Source: CALJFL01 sp964590005 (GTDB lineage Bacteria > Pseudomonadota > Gammaproteobacteria > Pseudomonadales > Halieaceae). From it: 64,000 nt of DNA. Made by a program: the position numbers and the translations under genes. The notes beneath the pieces were generated by a model that ran no database searches, was not told the origin of the DNA, and saw only the letters and a program-made list of their open reading frames with translations. Below, piece after piece: positions 25,771 through 34,159 of this stretch; within the stretch, counting starts at the first letter, position 1, and each line of letters opens with the position of its first letter. Where the stretch lies: assembly GCA_964590005.1 (NCBI GenBank), contig CAZPVJ010000175.1, positions 1-64,000 on the forward strand. The letters are read 5' to 3'.

Positions 25771-26699
25771 TTACCCCCGAACTGCGCGCGCAGACGCGGG
25801 TTCATCCAGGCAGCGAGGATGTCCGACAGCAGGTTGAACAACACGATCAGGGTAGACAGGAAAACCGTGGTGCCCAGAATCATGGTGTAGTCCCGGTTGA
25901 AAGCGGCCTGCACGTAGAAGCGGCCCAGCCCGGGTATCTGGAAAATGGTCTCGACCACGAAGGATCCGGCCAGCAATCCGGCAAACGCCGGGCCAAGAAA
26001 AGCCACCACCGGGATCATACCGCCGCGCAGGGCGTGACGGGTAACCACCTGCCACTCGGGCAAACCCTTGGCGCGGGCGGTGCGAATATAGTCCTGCGAC
26101 ATGACTTCCAACATGCCAGCGCGACTCAGGCGCGCAATATAAGCGGCATAACTGGAGCCGAGCGTGATAGCGGGCAGGATCTTGTCGCCGGGTATGTCGC
26201 CCCATCCCGACACCGGTAGCCAATCCAGGTAAATCCCAAATACCAGGACCATCAGTGGCCCCAGCAGAAAGGACGGCATACAAATACCGATCATCGCTGC
26301 CGACATGGGCAGGTAGTCCTGGGCCGTATTCGGCTTGAGGGATGCGAAGACTCCCGCCAGGCCACCAATCACGACAGCGACCAGCAAGGCATAGAGGCCA
26401 AGCTCCGCCGTCACCGGCAAGCCAGCGGCTATCAATTCATTGACGCTGCGGCCTGGGTATTTGAAAGAGGGGCCCAACTCGCCCTGGGCGAGATCGCCCA
26501 GGTACGCGGTGTATTGCTGGAGTATCGGCAGGTCCAACCGATACTGCGCTTCAAGCGCTGCCTTGACCTCCGGCATAACAGCTTTCTCGCTGTCGAAGGG
26601 GCCGCCGGGCGCCAGGCGAACCAGGAAAAACGTCACCGTTATTACAGCGAGAATTACCGGGATAGCCTGCAGCAAGCGACTGCCAATAAAGCGCCACAT
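25767..26699 (-). CDS. Peptide ABC transporter permease, OppB/DppB type
   Basis: The first membrane subunit, 310 residues, six membrane segments. It begins with WRFIGSRLLQAIPVILAVITVTFFLVRLAPGGPF-like family sequence and has the coupling motif DYIRTARAKGLPEWQVVTRHALR. It starts three bases after the binding-protein stop. The C-terminal LSDILAAWMNPRLR is typical. Together with its OppC-type partner it forms the channel. Confidence 0.92.
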   Translation of the reverse strand: MWRFIGSRLLQAIPVILAVITVTFFLVRLAPGGPFDSEKAVMPEVKAALEAQYRLDLPILQQYTAYLGDLAQGELGPSFKYPGRSVNELIAAGLPVTAELGLYALLVAVVIGGLAGVFASLKPNTAQDYLPMSAAMIGICMPSFLLGPLMVLVFGIYLDWLPVSGWGDIPGDKILPAITLGSSYAAYIARLSRAGMLEVMSQDYIRTARAKGLPEWQVVTRHALRGGMIPVVAFLGPAFAGLLAGSFVVETIFQIPGLGRFYVQAAFNRDYTMILGTTVFLSTLIVLFNLLSDILAAWMNPRLRAQFGGK

Positions 26700-26702
26700 A
26701 AC

Positions 26703-28349
26703 TTATCCCTCCGTCGCCCGGGCTTGCTCCCAATCGGGGTCAAGCCAGACATATTTGAGGTTGAGCGAGTCCATCAGGTTGGCCGGCAGACCTTTCACAC
26801 TCGGGTGTATCAGGTGTTTGCTGGTATAGGTATAAATGGGGAGTATCGGCATCTGCTCCATCAGCATGGTCTCCGCTTCGTAAAAGATAGCGAAGCGCTC
26901 TTCCCGGGTTTTAGCCTGCGGCGCCAGCCGGGTGATCATTTCATCGTAGCGTGGGTCAGAGAAGCCGGTATTGTTGTTGCCGCCGCCGGTCAGGTAGAGA
27001 TCCAGGAAATTATTGGGGTCTACGTAATCCCCAATCCAGCCGCGGCGGGCGATATCAAACTCCATCTGGGTCACAGAGTCGAGGTACACTTTCCACTCCT
27101 GGTTGGAAATCGTCACCTTGATATTCAACTCGTCCTTCCACATCTGCTGCAGCGCGACCGCTATTTTCCGGTGGCTTTCGCTGGTGTTGTAAATCAACTC
27201 CAGGCCCGGCCACCCTTCTCCATTGGGAAAGCCGGCGTCGGCCAACAATGCGCGCGCCTGTTCCGGGTCGAAATCGAACAGTTTCGGCGGCTGGTAACCG
27301 AGGGTACCGGGAGGCGTGATGCTGTATGCGGGGACATTGGACTTCTGCAAGACCGTATCATTGAGCTTGTGACGATCGATGGCCATCGACAAAGCCTTGC
27401 GGACCCGCACATCGTCCACCGGCGGTCGGTTGGTGTTGATCAGGAAAAAGTAGGTTCCCAGGTAAGGTGCCTGCACATAGGGCGTATTTTCCATGGCCTG
27501 GTAAACGGGAATCTTGTCCAGTGGGATAGTCTGCGTGTAGTGCAGTTGCCCCACCCTGAACATACGCTCCTCGCTGACAATATTCTCAGTGGGATAAAAC
27601 ACCACCCCGTTCAGTTTTACATTATCTCGGTCCCAGTAGGTATCGCTCTTTGCCATCGTGATGCGACGGTTGAGCTTCCATTCCTGCAAGCGAAAAGCAC
27701 CATTGCTGACAATGTTTTCAACACGCGTCCAACGAGTGAATCGATCCGTCGCCTTGCCAAATTTTTCGATGGTCGGCCGGTGCAAGGCGAAGGTACTGTA
27801 ATGGTCCATAAGCTGCAGAAAATACGGTGTTGGCTCGGTGAGCGTCACCTGCAGGGTCTTTTCATCCAGGGCCTTGACCCCTACCTGGTTGAAATCGTCG
27901 ATCTCGCCCGTGGCAAACGCCTCGGCATTGGCCACCGGGTACAACATATAGGCATACAGGTTACCCATGGCGGGGTTCAGCGCCCGCCACCAGGACCAGA
28001 CGTAATCGTCGGCGGTCATCGGGTCACCATTGGACCAGAGCGCGTCCTCGCGAATATAGAACGTGATCGTTCGCCGGTCTTCACTGAATTCCCAGCGTTC
28101 GGCGACGCCCGGTTCGGGCTCTAGCGTGTAGGGGTTCTTGACCGCCAGGCCTTCAAACAACGCCCTGATCAGGTGGTTCTCGGGCACGCCGGTGACAACA
28201 TGGGGGTCGAGACCCTGGGGCTCACTGCCGTTCCCGTAGTGCAGGATGCCAAGACGATTGCCCTCTGTCACATTGGACTCGCCACCCGTACAGGCAAAGA
28301 GGAAGAGGCTGGCGGAAACCAGCAGGGCTTTTGCGGCGCGAAGGGCCAA
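26703..28349 (-). CDS. Peptide ABC transporter substrate-binding lipoprotein, OppA type
   Basis: A periplasmic solute-binding lipoprotein of 548 residues. The signal LLVSASLFLFAC ends in a lipobox. The mature sequence follows OppA/MppA: the segment EPQGLDPHVVTGVPENHLIRALFEGL-like start, WSNGDPMTADDYVWSWWRALNP, and the C-terminal RRGWIGDYVDPNNFLDLYL and ILPIYTYTSKHLIHPSVKG. OppA relatives bind short peptides, and MppA binds murein tripeptide. It is the first gene of the transporter operon and has its own promoter inside the end of the acyl-CoA ligase gene. Confidence 0.92.
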   Translation of the reverse strand: MALRAAKALLVSASLFLFACTGGESNVTEGNRLGILHYGNGSEPQGLDPHVVTGVPENHLIRALFEGLAVKNPYTLEPEPGVAERWEFSEDRRTITFYIREDALWSNGDPMTADDYVWSWWRALNPAMGNLYAYMLYPVANAEAFATGEIDDFNQVGVKALDEKTLQVTLTEPTPYFLQLMDHYSTFALHRPTIEKFGKATDRFTRWTRVENIVSNGAFRLQEWKLNRRITMAKSDTYWDRDNVKLNGVVFYPTENIVSEERMFRVGQLHYTQTIPLDKIPVYQAMENTPYVQAPYLGTYFFLINTNRPPVDDVRVRKALSMAIDRHKLNDTVLQKSNVPAYSITPPGTLGYQPPKLFDFDPEQARALLADAGFPNGEGWPGLELIYNTSESHRKIAVALQQMWKDELNIKVTISNQEWKVYLDSVTQMEFDIARRGWIGDYVDPNNFLDLYLTGGGNNNTGFSDPRYDEMITRLAPQAKTREERFAIFYEAETMLMEQMPILPIYTYTSKHLIHPSVKGLPANLMDSLNLKYVWLDPDWEQARATEG

Positions 28350-28380
28350 GGTAAAACTCCCGGTCGTCAGAAGTCAGCGC

Positions 28381-28408
28381 ATTATACGTGAACCAGCGCG
28401 ACTGTCAC
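28381..28408 (-). promoter_or_regulatory. Sigma70-like promoter of the peptide transporter operon
   Basis: On the minus strand GTGACA (28403-28408), 16 bases, then a perfect TATAAT (28381-28386), 32 bases before the binding-protein start. The -35 element overlaps the stop region of the upstream acyl-CoA ligase gene, so the transporter can be transcribed independently. Confidence 0.6.
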
Positions 28409-29964
28409 TTGGGCCCTGGTCCCTCATCGGCCCTGGCGGCGCCTCTGTATTCCTCTACCAGATGGCGCTTGTACAGCTTACCGTTATCCATCCGCGGCAG
28501 CTTCTCGTGAAAATCCAGGGAACGCGGCACCTTGAAATGAGACAAGCGCTCACGCAGCCACTCCATTAATTCAATGGCTACCTCATCGGTGGCATCAGCC
28601 CAGTTCATGGGCTCTACCACAGCCTTGACCTCCTCCCCGAACTCCTCGTTGGGAATTCCAAACACAGCCACGTCCGCTACCTTGTCGTGGGTAATCAACA
28701 GATTTTCGATTTCCTGCGGGTATATATTGACGCCGCCACTGATTATCGTGAAGTTCTTGCGGTCGGTCAGGTAAAGATAGCCCTCCTCATCGACATAACC
28801 GACATCGCCGGTCGTAGCCCAACCCTTATCGTTGAAGGCCCCCGAGGTTTTATCCGGTTCATCGTGGTAAGTGAACCTGACATGCTCGCCGCTAAAGTAG
28901 ATCGTTCCGACCTCGCCTGGTGGCAACGGGTTGCCATCATCATCAAGCACATGCATCTCGCCCAGTAGCGACTGCCCGACTGAGCCCTTGTGCTCCAGCC
29001 AGGCCGCCGAATCGATCATAGTGAAACCAATACCTTCGCTGGCTGCATAGTACTCATTGATTACCGGGCCCCACCACTCGATCATTTTTTCCTTGGTTTC
29101 GATGGGGCATGGCGCTGCCGCATGAATAGCAACCTGCATGGAACTCAAGTCGTAACGCTGCCGAACCTCCTCGGATAACTTCAGCATGCGAATGAACATG
29201 ATCGGTACCCACTGGCTGTGGGTGGCCCGATGCTCCTGGATCAAATTCAGCGCCTGCTCGGGATCAAACTTCTCCATGATCACCGAGGTCCCGCCCACGT
29301 AGAGATTCATCATGTTGTAGTGCAGGGGGGCCGCATGATACAGCGGCGCCGGCGACAGGTAGACCGTTTCTTCGCTGAATCCGAACACCAGGCCCAGCGT
29401 GCCCGCCATGGGGTGCGGAGCATCGAAATCGTCGCTGGGCGGTGGCAGGAAGATCCCCTTGGGTTTACCCGTGGTGCCAGACGAGTACAGCATCGGCATA
29501 CCATAAGCCTGATCGGCAATGGGCTCCTGCGACTGTGCGTCAACCGCCTCCTCCCAGGACTCGAAGCCAGGACGGATTCCTCCGACCATATAAAAGTGCT
29601 TCACACCGCTGGCTTCCTCGCGAATTTCCTGGGCCACCTCCGCCAGCGCTGACGAGCCGATAAACATCACTGCCCCGCAGTTCTCCAGGATATATGCCGT
29701 CTCGGCCTTCATGAGATGGGTGCTGATGGGTGTGAAGATTATCCCTGCACGCTGGGCGGCCCAGCAGATTTCCAGGAAGTGGCGGTTATTCTCGAGCATC
29801 AGCCCGATATGATCGCCCTTGTTCAGCCCGAGGGAGCGAAACAGCTGTGCTCCCTGGTTGGACCGCTCATCCAACTGGCGGTAGGTCACCATTTCACCCG
29901 TTCGGCCCATGATAATCGCCGGCTTATGGGGATAGGTCTGCGCTGTGACACTGGGATGGGGCAT
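28405..29964 (-). CDS. Acyl-CoA synthetase (AMP-forming)
   Basis: ATP-dependent activation of a carboxylic acid to its CoA thioester; 519 residues. The phosphate-binding loop reads YSSGTTGKPKG, the adenine region YYAASEGIG, the hinge YLTDRKNFTIISGGVNIYPQEIE, and the C-terminal catalytic Lys lies in RMDNGKLYKR. The GGVNIYP form is common in ligases acting on medium, aromatic or bile-acid-like acids. AGAGG precedes the ATG. It is divergent from the D-amino-acid operon and upstream of the peptide importer; a functional link to either is not evident. Confidence 0.9.
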   Translation of the reverse strand: MPHPSVTAQTYPHKPAIIMGRTGEMVTYRQLDERSNQGAQLFRSLGLNKGDHIGLMLENNRHFLEICWAAQRAGIIFTPISTHLMKAETAYILENCGAVMFIGSSALAEVAQEIREEASGVKHFYMVGGIRPGFESWEEAVDAQSQEPIADQAYGMPMLYSSGTTGKPKGIFLPPPSDDFDAPHPMAGTLGLVFGFSEETVYLSPAPLYHAAPLHYNMMNLYVGGTSVIMEKFDPEQALNLIQEHRATHSQWVPIMFIRMLKLSEEVRQRYDLSSMQVAIHAAAPCPIETKEKMIEWWGPVINEYYAASEGIGFTMIDSAAWLEHKGSVGQSLLGEMHVLDDDGNPLPPGEVGTIYFSGEHVRFTYHDEPDKTSGAFNDKGWATTGDVGYVDEEGYLYLTDRKNFTIISGGVNIYPQEIENLLITHDKVADVAVFGIPNEEFGEEVKAVVEPMNWADATDEVAIELMEWLRERLSHFKVPRSLDFHEKLPRMDNGKLYKRHLVEEYRGAARADEGPGPK

Positions 29965-29999
29965 GGGAAGGGCCTCTGCTTATACTGTTGGGTCGCCCA

Positions 30000-30028
30000 C
30001 TATAATTTCTCGAGTACCACGCTGACAA
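30000..30028 (-). promoter_or_regulatory. Sigma70-like promoter of the acyl-CoA synthetase gene
   Basis: On the minus strand TTGTCA (30023-30028), 17 bases, TTATAG (30000-30005), giving a leader of about 29 bases before the start codon at 29964. It lies in the 177-base divergent spacer that must also hold the promoter of the D-amino-acid operon, for which I see no equally clear match. Confidence 0.6.
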
Positions 30029-30141
30029 CGCCCTGGGCCAAGAGAAACGCAATATCCAGATAGACTAATCTGTGCCAAACTTTTAGGCACCCGTTAAACC
30101 TGACCGCACACGTTCGCGGCATTCACCGACAAGGACAGGGT

Positions 30142-30927
30142 ATGAGCACCGAACTATCTCCCAACGAGCTGCGCAAGCGCATCCGCGCGGGAGAACACAC
30201 AGGCAATACGTCAGACCTGGCCCACGGCTATGTGCAGTGCAACGTCGTCATTCTACCCGCTGACTGGGCCAATGATTTTCTGCGCTTTTGCCAGTTAAAT
30301 CCCAAACCCTGTCCACTGGTTGCGGCCAGTAACGCGCCTGGCGATCCCACGCTACCACCTTTGGGTGATATTGATATCAGAACCGACGTGCCAAGCTACC
30401 GGGTGTTCCACGAGGGGGTCCTGGCCGATGAGGCAACCGACATTAGCGCGCTCTGGCGAGAGGATCTCGTCAGTTTTGCGTTGGGCTGTTCCTTCTCTTT
30501 TGAGGAGGCGCTGTTGGCCGATGGACTCGAAGTTCGCAATGTCAGTCAGGGCGTTAACGTTCCGATGTATCGCACCGATATAGACTGTCTTCCAGCAGGG
30601 CCATTCAGCGGCAAGATGGTGGTGAGCATGCGGCCCTTCGTGGCGGCGGATGCCATCAGGGCCGTGCAGATATGCACCCGTTTTCCCTCGGTACACGGTG
30701 CCCCCATACACCTGGGAGACCCCACAATCATCGGTATCGAGGACCTGCAAAGCCCGGACTATGGAGACCCGGTAAGCATGGCGGAAAATGAACTACCTTT
30801 ATTCTGGGCCTGCGGGGTAACGCCACAAGTAGCACTGGAAGCCGCCAAACCACCCTTTGCTATTACCCACAGCCCGGGCTGTATGCTGGTCACGGACCTG
30901 CGTAACAGCCAGCTGGCGGTACTGTGA
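30142..30927 (+). CDS. DUF1445 protein, N-terminal half of D-glutamate cyclase (YcsI-like)
   Basis: A 261-residue member of the DUF1445 (UPF0317, YcsI) family, annotated variously as hydro-lyase or D-glutamate cyclase-like. Family landmarks are LAHGYVQCNVVILP, FLRFCQLNPKPCPL, DIRTDVPSYRVF, FALGCSFSFEEALL and the C-terminal FAITHSPGCMLVTD. In human DGLUCY the same domain is the N-terminal part of mitochondrial D-glutamate cyclase (D-Glu to 5-oxo-D-proline). In Bacillus subtilis ycsI lies in the 5-oxoprolinase operon. Here it is the first gene of a seven-gene operon, 19 bases before pxpA; GGACAGGG precedes the ATG. Confidence 0.88.
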   Translation: MSTELSPNELRKRIRAGEHTGNTSDLAHGYVQCNVVILPADWANDFLRFCQLNPKPCPLVAASNAPGDPTLPPLGDIDIRTDVPSYRVFHEGVLADEATDISALWREDLVSFALGCSFSFEEALLADGLEVRNVSQGVNVPMYRTDIDCLPAGPFSGKMVVSMRPFVAADAIRAVQICTRFPSVHGAPIHLGDPTIIGIEDLQSPDYGDPVSMAENELPLFWACGVTPQVALEAAKPPFAITHSPGCMLVTDLRNSQLAVL

Positions 30928-30946
30928 AACGGATCGGACACGGATA

Positions 30947-31678
30947 ATGCTACTCAATTGTGACTTGGGCGAAAGCTATGGCAGCTGGACGATGGGGCTG
31001 GACGAAGAAGTAATGCCCCATATCGACCAGGCTAATATCGCCTGTGGTTTTCATGGCGGCGACCCGCTTACCATGCGCCGAACCCTGGCGCTGGCAGCGC
31101 AACACAAAGTCACTGTCGGCGCGCATCCTGCTTACCCCGACCTGGTTGGCTTTGGCCGTCGCCCAATGAATCTTAGCGCCGACGAGATCGTGGCCAATAT
31201 GCACTACCAGGTGGCCGCACTCGAAGGCATGGCAAGCACCCAGAACCTGCACCTGAGCTACGTTAAACCCCATGGCGCGCTCTACAACGATATGATGGCC
31301 AAACAGGAGGTGCGGGCGGCCATCATGGAGGCCGTGGCCAGCTACCACAGACCCATACACCTGATGCTCCAGGCTACACCCGACGCCGATACTCACCGGC
31401 AGGAAGCTGAAGCTGTTGGCATTCAGCTGCTGTTCGAGGCGTTCGCCGACCGCTGCTACGATGACGACGGCCGATTACTCTCGCGCAGCAAACCCGGCGC
31501 GGTGCACGACCGGGAGAAAATGCTGTCACAGGTGAAGCAGCTGTGCTCAGAGGGTACCGTGACAACTGCCAGCGGCGAGCGTATCACCCTGCAGGCAGAT
31601 ACATTGTGCGTACACGGGGACAATCCGGAAGGGGTCGAGGCAATCCGCGAAATACGCGCACTGGTTGATGGCGGCTAA
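30947..31678 (+). CDS. pxpA: 5-oxoprolinase subunit A (LamB/YcsF)
   Basis: One of three subunits of the bacterial ATP-dependent 5-oxoprolinase, which opens pyroglutamate to glutamate. The 243 residues match PxpA. Motifs: NCDLGESYG with D6, IACGFHGGDP with H36, VGAHPAYPDL with H60, and YVKPHGALYN. The start at 30947 gives the standard family N-terminus; the longer frame upstream overlaps the DUF1445 gene. It lies five bases before pxpB. Confidence 0.94.
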   Translation: MLLNCDLGESYGSWTMGLDEEVMPHIDQANIACGFHGGDPLTMRRTLALAAQHKVTVGAHPAYPDLVGFGRRPMNLSADEIVANMHYQVAALEGMASTQNLHLSYVKPHGALYNDMMAKQEVRAAIMEAVASYHRPIHLMLQATPDADTHRQEAEAVGIQLLFEAFADRCYDDDGRLLSRSKPGAVHDREKMLSQVKQLCSEGTVTTASGERITLQADTLCVHGDNPEGVEAIREIRALVDGG

Positions 31679-31683
31679 GCGCT

Positions 31684-32361
31684 ATGATCCTGCATAGCGC
31701 GGGCGAAAACGCCCTTATCGCCTACCTCGGTGAGACTACCAGCCCGGAGGTGTCCGCACGGGTTCAAGCGTCAGCCGTTGCAGTAGAACATGCCCTGGGT
31801 AACGACCTGGTGGATCTCGTACCCTCTTACGCCTCCCTGCTGATTATCTATGACCCCCTGACGGCCGACCACCTGAGCGTCGCCCACCGGGTTCGCACGG
31901 CGATCGAGGGAATTACTACCGCCGCGGCCAGCACTGGGCACACCGTTGTGCTGCCTGTGTATTACCACCCGGAGGTGGCCGAAGACCTGGAACCACTGGC
32001 GCAAAAAGCCGGGTTGACCACCCGAGAGCTTATCGACATTCACAGCGCTACAGAGTACCGGGTTTACGCCATCGGATTCGCTCCCGGCTTCGCTTACCTG
32101 GGTGAAGTAGACGAGCGCATCGCGGCGCCCCGCCTGGCGACGCCACGACAGAAGGTGCCCCGCGGCGCCGTGGCTATCGCGGATCGACAAACCGCCGTCT
32201 ATCCAGCGGTTTCCCCCGGTGGCTGGAACCTGATTGGGCGTTGTCCGGTGCGCATGTTTGACCCGGGGTCCGAACCCACCATGCCGGTAACCGTCGGCGA
32301 CAGCGTTCGCTTCGAAGCTATCAGCCGCGAGGCATACCTGGCCGCTGGGGGTGAACTCTAG
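31684..32361 (+). CDS. pxpB: 5-oxoprolinase subunit B (KipI-like)
   Basis: The 225-residue KipI-type subunit. The hallmark IGFAPGFAYLGEVD is present, followed by the PRLATPRQKVPRGAVAIADRQTAVYP and SPGGWNLIGRCPV segments of the family. With PxpC it carries the ATP-dependent chemistry of 5-oxoproline activation. Its stop overlaps the GTG start of pxpC by one base. Confidence 0.93.
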   Translation: MILHSAGENALIAYLGETTSPEVSARVQASAVAVEHALGNDLVDLVPSYASLLIIYDPLTADHLSVAHRVRTAIEGITTAAASTGHTVVLPVYYHPEVAEDLEPLAQKAGLTTRELIDIHSATEYRVYAIGFAPGFAYLGEVDERIAAPRLATPRQKVPRGAVAIADRQTAVYPAVSPGGWNLIGRCPVRMFDPGSEPTMPVTVGDSVRFEAISREAYLAAGGEL

Positions 32362-33299
32362 TGGCGCTGCGAGTCATTCAACCCGGACTGCTCAGCCTGC
32401 TACAGGACCGCGGACGCTTTGGTCAGCACCGAATCGGGCTGACCAACGGTGGCCCGCTCGACCCGGCCGCCTTCGACCTCTGCAATCGCCTGCTGGAAAA
32501 CCCGGCGGGAGTAACGACCATCGAAGTCAGTTTTGGCGGCCTGCAGGTGGAGGTTGTCGACGACACTTACGTTTGCGTCACCGGCGCGCACATGCCGCTC
32601 CATATCAACGGTGAGTTAGTAGAACGATACCGGGTCCACCAGGTCAGAGCCGGGGATACGATCGCGCTGGAATTCGCCACCGCGGGATGTCGGGCCTATC
32701 TCGGTGTCGCCGGTGGCTTTGACGTGCCCGCCAGCTTCGGCAGCACTGCTACGGTGGTGCGTGAGCACATAGGCGGCCTCACTGGAGAACGCCTGCAAGC
32801 CGGCGACGTAATCGCCAGTGCGGCCGTCGAAAATCGGCGCCTGCTGTTCGTTAATCCCGAGGCCCAGCCGCACTACCCCAACTCAGCAACCGTGCGGGTG
32901 ATTCCAGGCTACCAACAGGCGCACTTCAGTCGACTGCAACAGCGGCGATTCTTCAGCCATCGCTATACCGTGTCCGATCGCAGCGACCGCATGGGTTACC
33001 GTCTGGAGGGGCCGGCCATCGAGTGTGATATCGAGGGTATTCTGTCGGAGGGCATCTGCCAGGGTGCCATCCAGATACCAGCAGACGGTCAGCCCATCGT
33101 GTTACTCAACGACCGCCAGACCATTGGCGGCTATCCCAAGATCGGCGCCGCGCTCTCCCTGGATACGGCTGCACTGGCTCAGCTGACACCGGGAAGCACG
33201 GTGCATTTCACCCCGATTACACCCCACGCCGCGCACAATGCACTGCACCTGGCCGCCAGTATGGCAGGCCGGCAGCGGCTTCTGGAGTGGCGCGCATGA
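32361..33299 (+). CDS. pxpC: 5-oxoprolinase subunit C (KipA-like)
   Basis: The 312-residue biotin-dependent-carboxylase-like subunit (KipA). Motifs: LQDRGRFGQHRIGLTNGGPLDPAAF at the N-terminus, LGVAGGFDVPASFGS in the middle, then SDRSDRMGYRLEGPAI and LNDRQTIGGYPKIGA, all standard. It begins with GTG at 32361, overlapping the pxpB stop, and ends in a four-base ATGA overlap with the DUF4392 gene. Confidence 0.93.
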   Translation: MALRVIQPGLLSLLQDRGRFGQHRIGLTNGGPLDPAAFDLCNRLLENPAGVTTIEVSFGGLQVEVVDDTYVCVTGAHMPLHINGELVERYRVHQVRAGDTIALEFATAGCRAYLGVAGGFDVPASFGSTATVVREHIGGLTGERLQAGDVIASAAVENRRLLFVNPEAQPHYPNSATVRVIPGYQQAHFSRLQQRRFFSHRYTVSDRSDRMGYRLEGPAIECDIEGILSEGICQGAIQIPADGQPIVLLNDRQTIGGYPKIGAALSLDTAALAQLTPGSTVHFTPITPHAAHNALHLAASMAGRQRLLEWRA

Positions 33300-34138
33300 C
33301 AGAACTTGAGCTGAGCAAAGCGATCGAGGACGTACTGGTAGCGCGCAATGTACGCCATATGCAGGTCGCGCAGGCCGCGCTCGAGCCGGGCTATTACCTG
33401 CGCGCCGCGCGCAAACTGCAAAACCGCCAGGGCAATGTCATTATCGGCACAGGCTTCCCCGTCTCTGACACATTTGAGACAGACGGGCCGGTTGGCGCCA
33501 TCGCGCTTTACCAAACCTTGGGATCATTGGGCGCCACGCCATGGCTGGCCTGTGCCGCCCCCCTGGCCGATGCGATTGGGGCCGATTACAGGGTATTACC
33601 ACTGCTGGCACCCTCGCTTGAGGAGGCTGAGCGGGAAGCAGATCGCGCGCTCGCAGACTTACGTCCCGACGTGGTCGTCTCTATCGAGCGCCCCGGTCTG
33701 GCGGCGGACGGTCGTTACTACAATATGCGCGGCGAGGATATCAGCCAACGGTGCGGGATCTTCGATCCCTTTATGACCCGGGCTCGCTGCCCAACCATCG
33801 CGATCGGCGATGGTGGCAACGAGATTGGTATGGGTAACATCCGGGAGGCGATTGCCAACCTGGATATCAATGCCTCGGTAACGGGCTGCGATGAGTTACT
33901 GGTCGCCGACGTATCCAATTGGGCGGCCTATGGCCTGATTGTATTTCTTGGCCTGTGGTCTGAGCGAGACCTCCTGGCTGAGCTGTCACCGGGCGATATT
34001 CTGGACTATCTTTCGGCGAGGGGCAGTGTAGACGGCGTAACACGCCAGAACACCCTGACCGAAGATGGGCTTGAGCCAGGAGCCGGCGACGAGCTCATTG
34101 AAGAACTGCGCCGCCTGGTCTATCCGGACGGAATTTGA
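33296..34138 (+). CDS. DUF4392 protein, C-terminal half of D-glutamate cyclase
   Basis: A 280-residue protein matching the C-terminal domain of human DGLUCY (DUF4392). Landmarks are NVIIGTGFPVSDTFETDGPVGA near the N-terminus, VVSIERPGLAADGRYYNMRGEDIS in the middle, and AIGDGGNEIGMGN followed by LLVADVSNWAAYGL in the last third. The ATG at 33296 overlaps the pxpC stop (ATGA); a GTG at 33287 is less likely. In humans this domain is fused to DUF1445; here the two are separate genes either side of pxpABC. The cyclase activity of the separate proteins is inferred. Confidence 0.87.
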   Translation: MTELELSKAIEDVLVARNVRHMQVAQAALEPGYYLRAARKLQNRQGNVIIGTGFPVSDTFETDGPVGAIALYQTLGSLGATPWLACAAPLADAIGADYRVLPLLAPSLEEAEREADRALADLRPDVVVSIERPGLAADGRYYNMRGEDISQRCGIFDPFMTRARCPTIAIGDGGNEIGMGNIREAIANLDINASVTGCDELLVADVSNWAAYGLIVFLGLWSERDLLAELSPGDILDYLSARGSVDGVTRQNTLTEDGLEPGAGDELIEELRRLVYPDGI

Positions 34139-34159
34139 CAAAACAACAGGGGTTTAAGC

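Noticed and set aside
26514..28124. A 536-codon open frame opposite the OppA-type gene
   Set aside because: It lies wholly antisense to a clear binding-protein gene, shows no family resemblance and has no ribosome-binding site; GC-rich genes often leave the opposite frame open.
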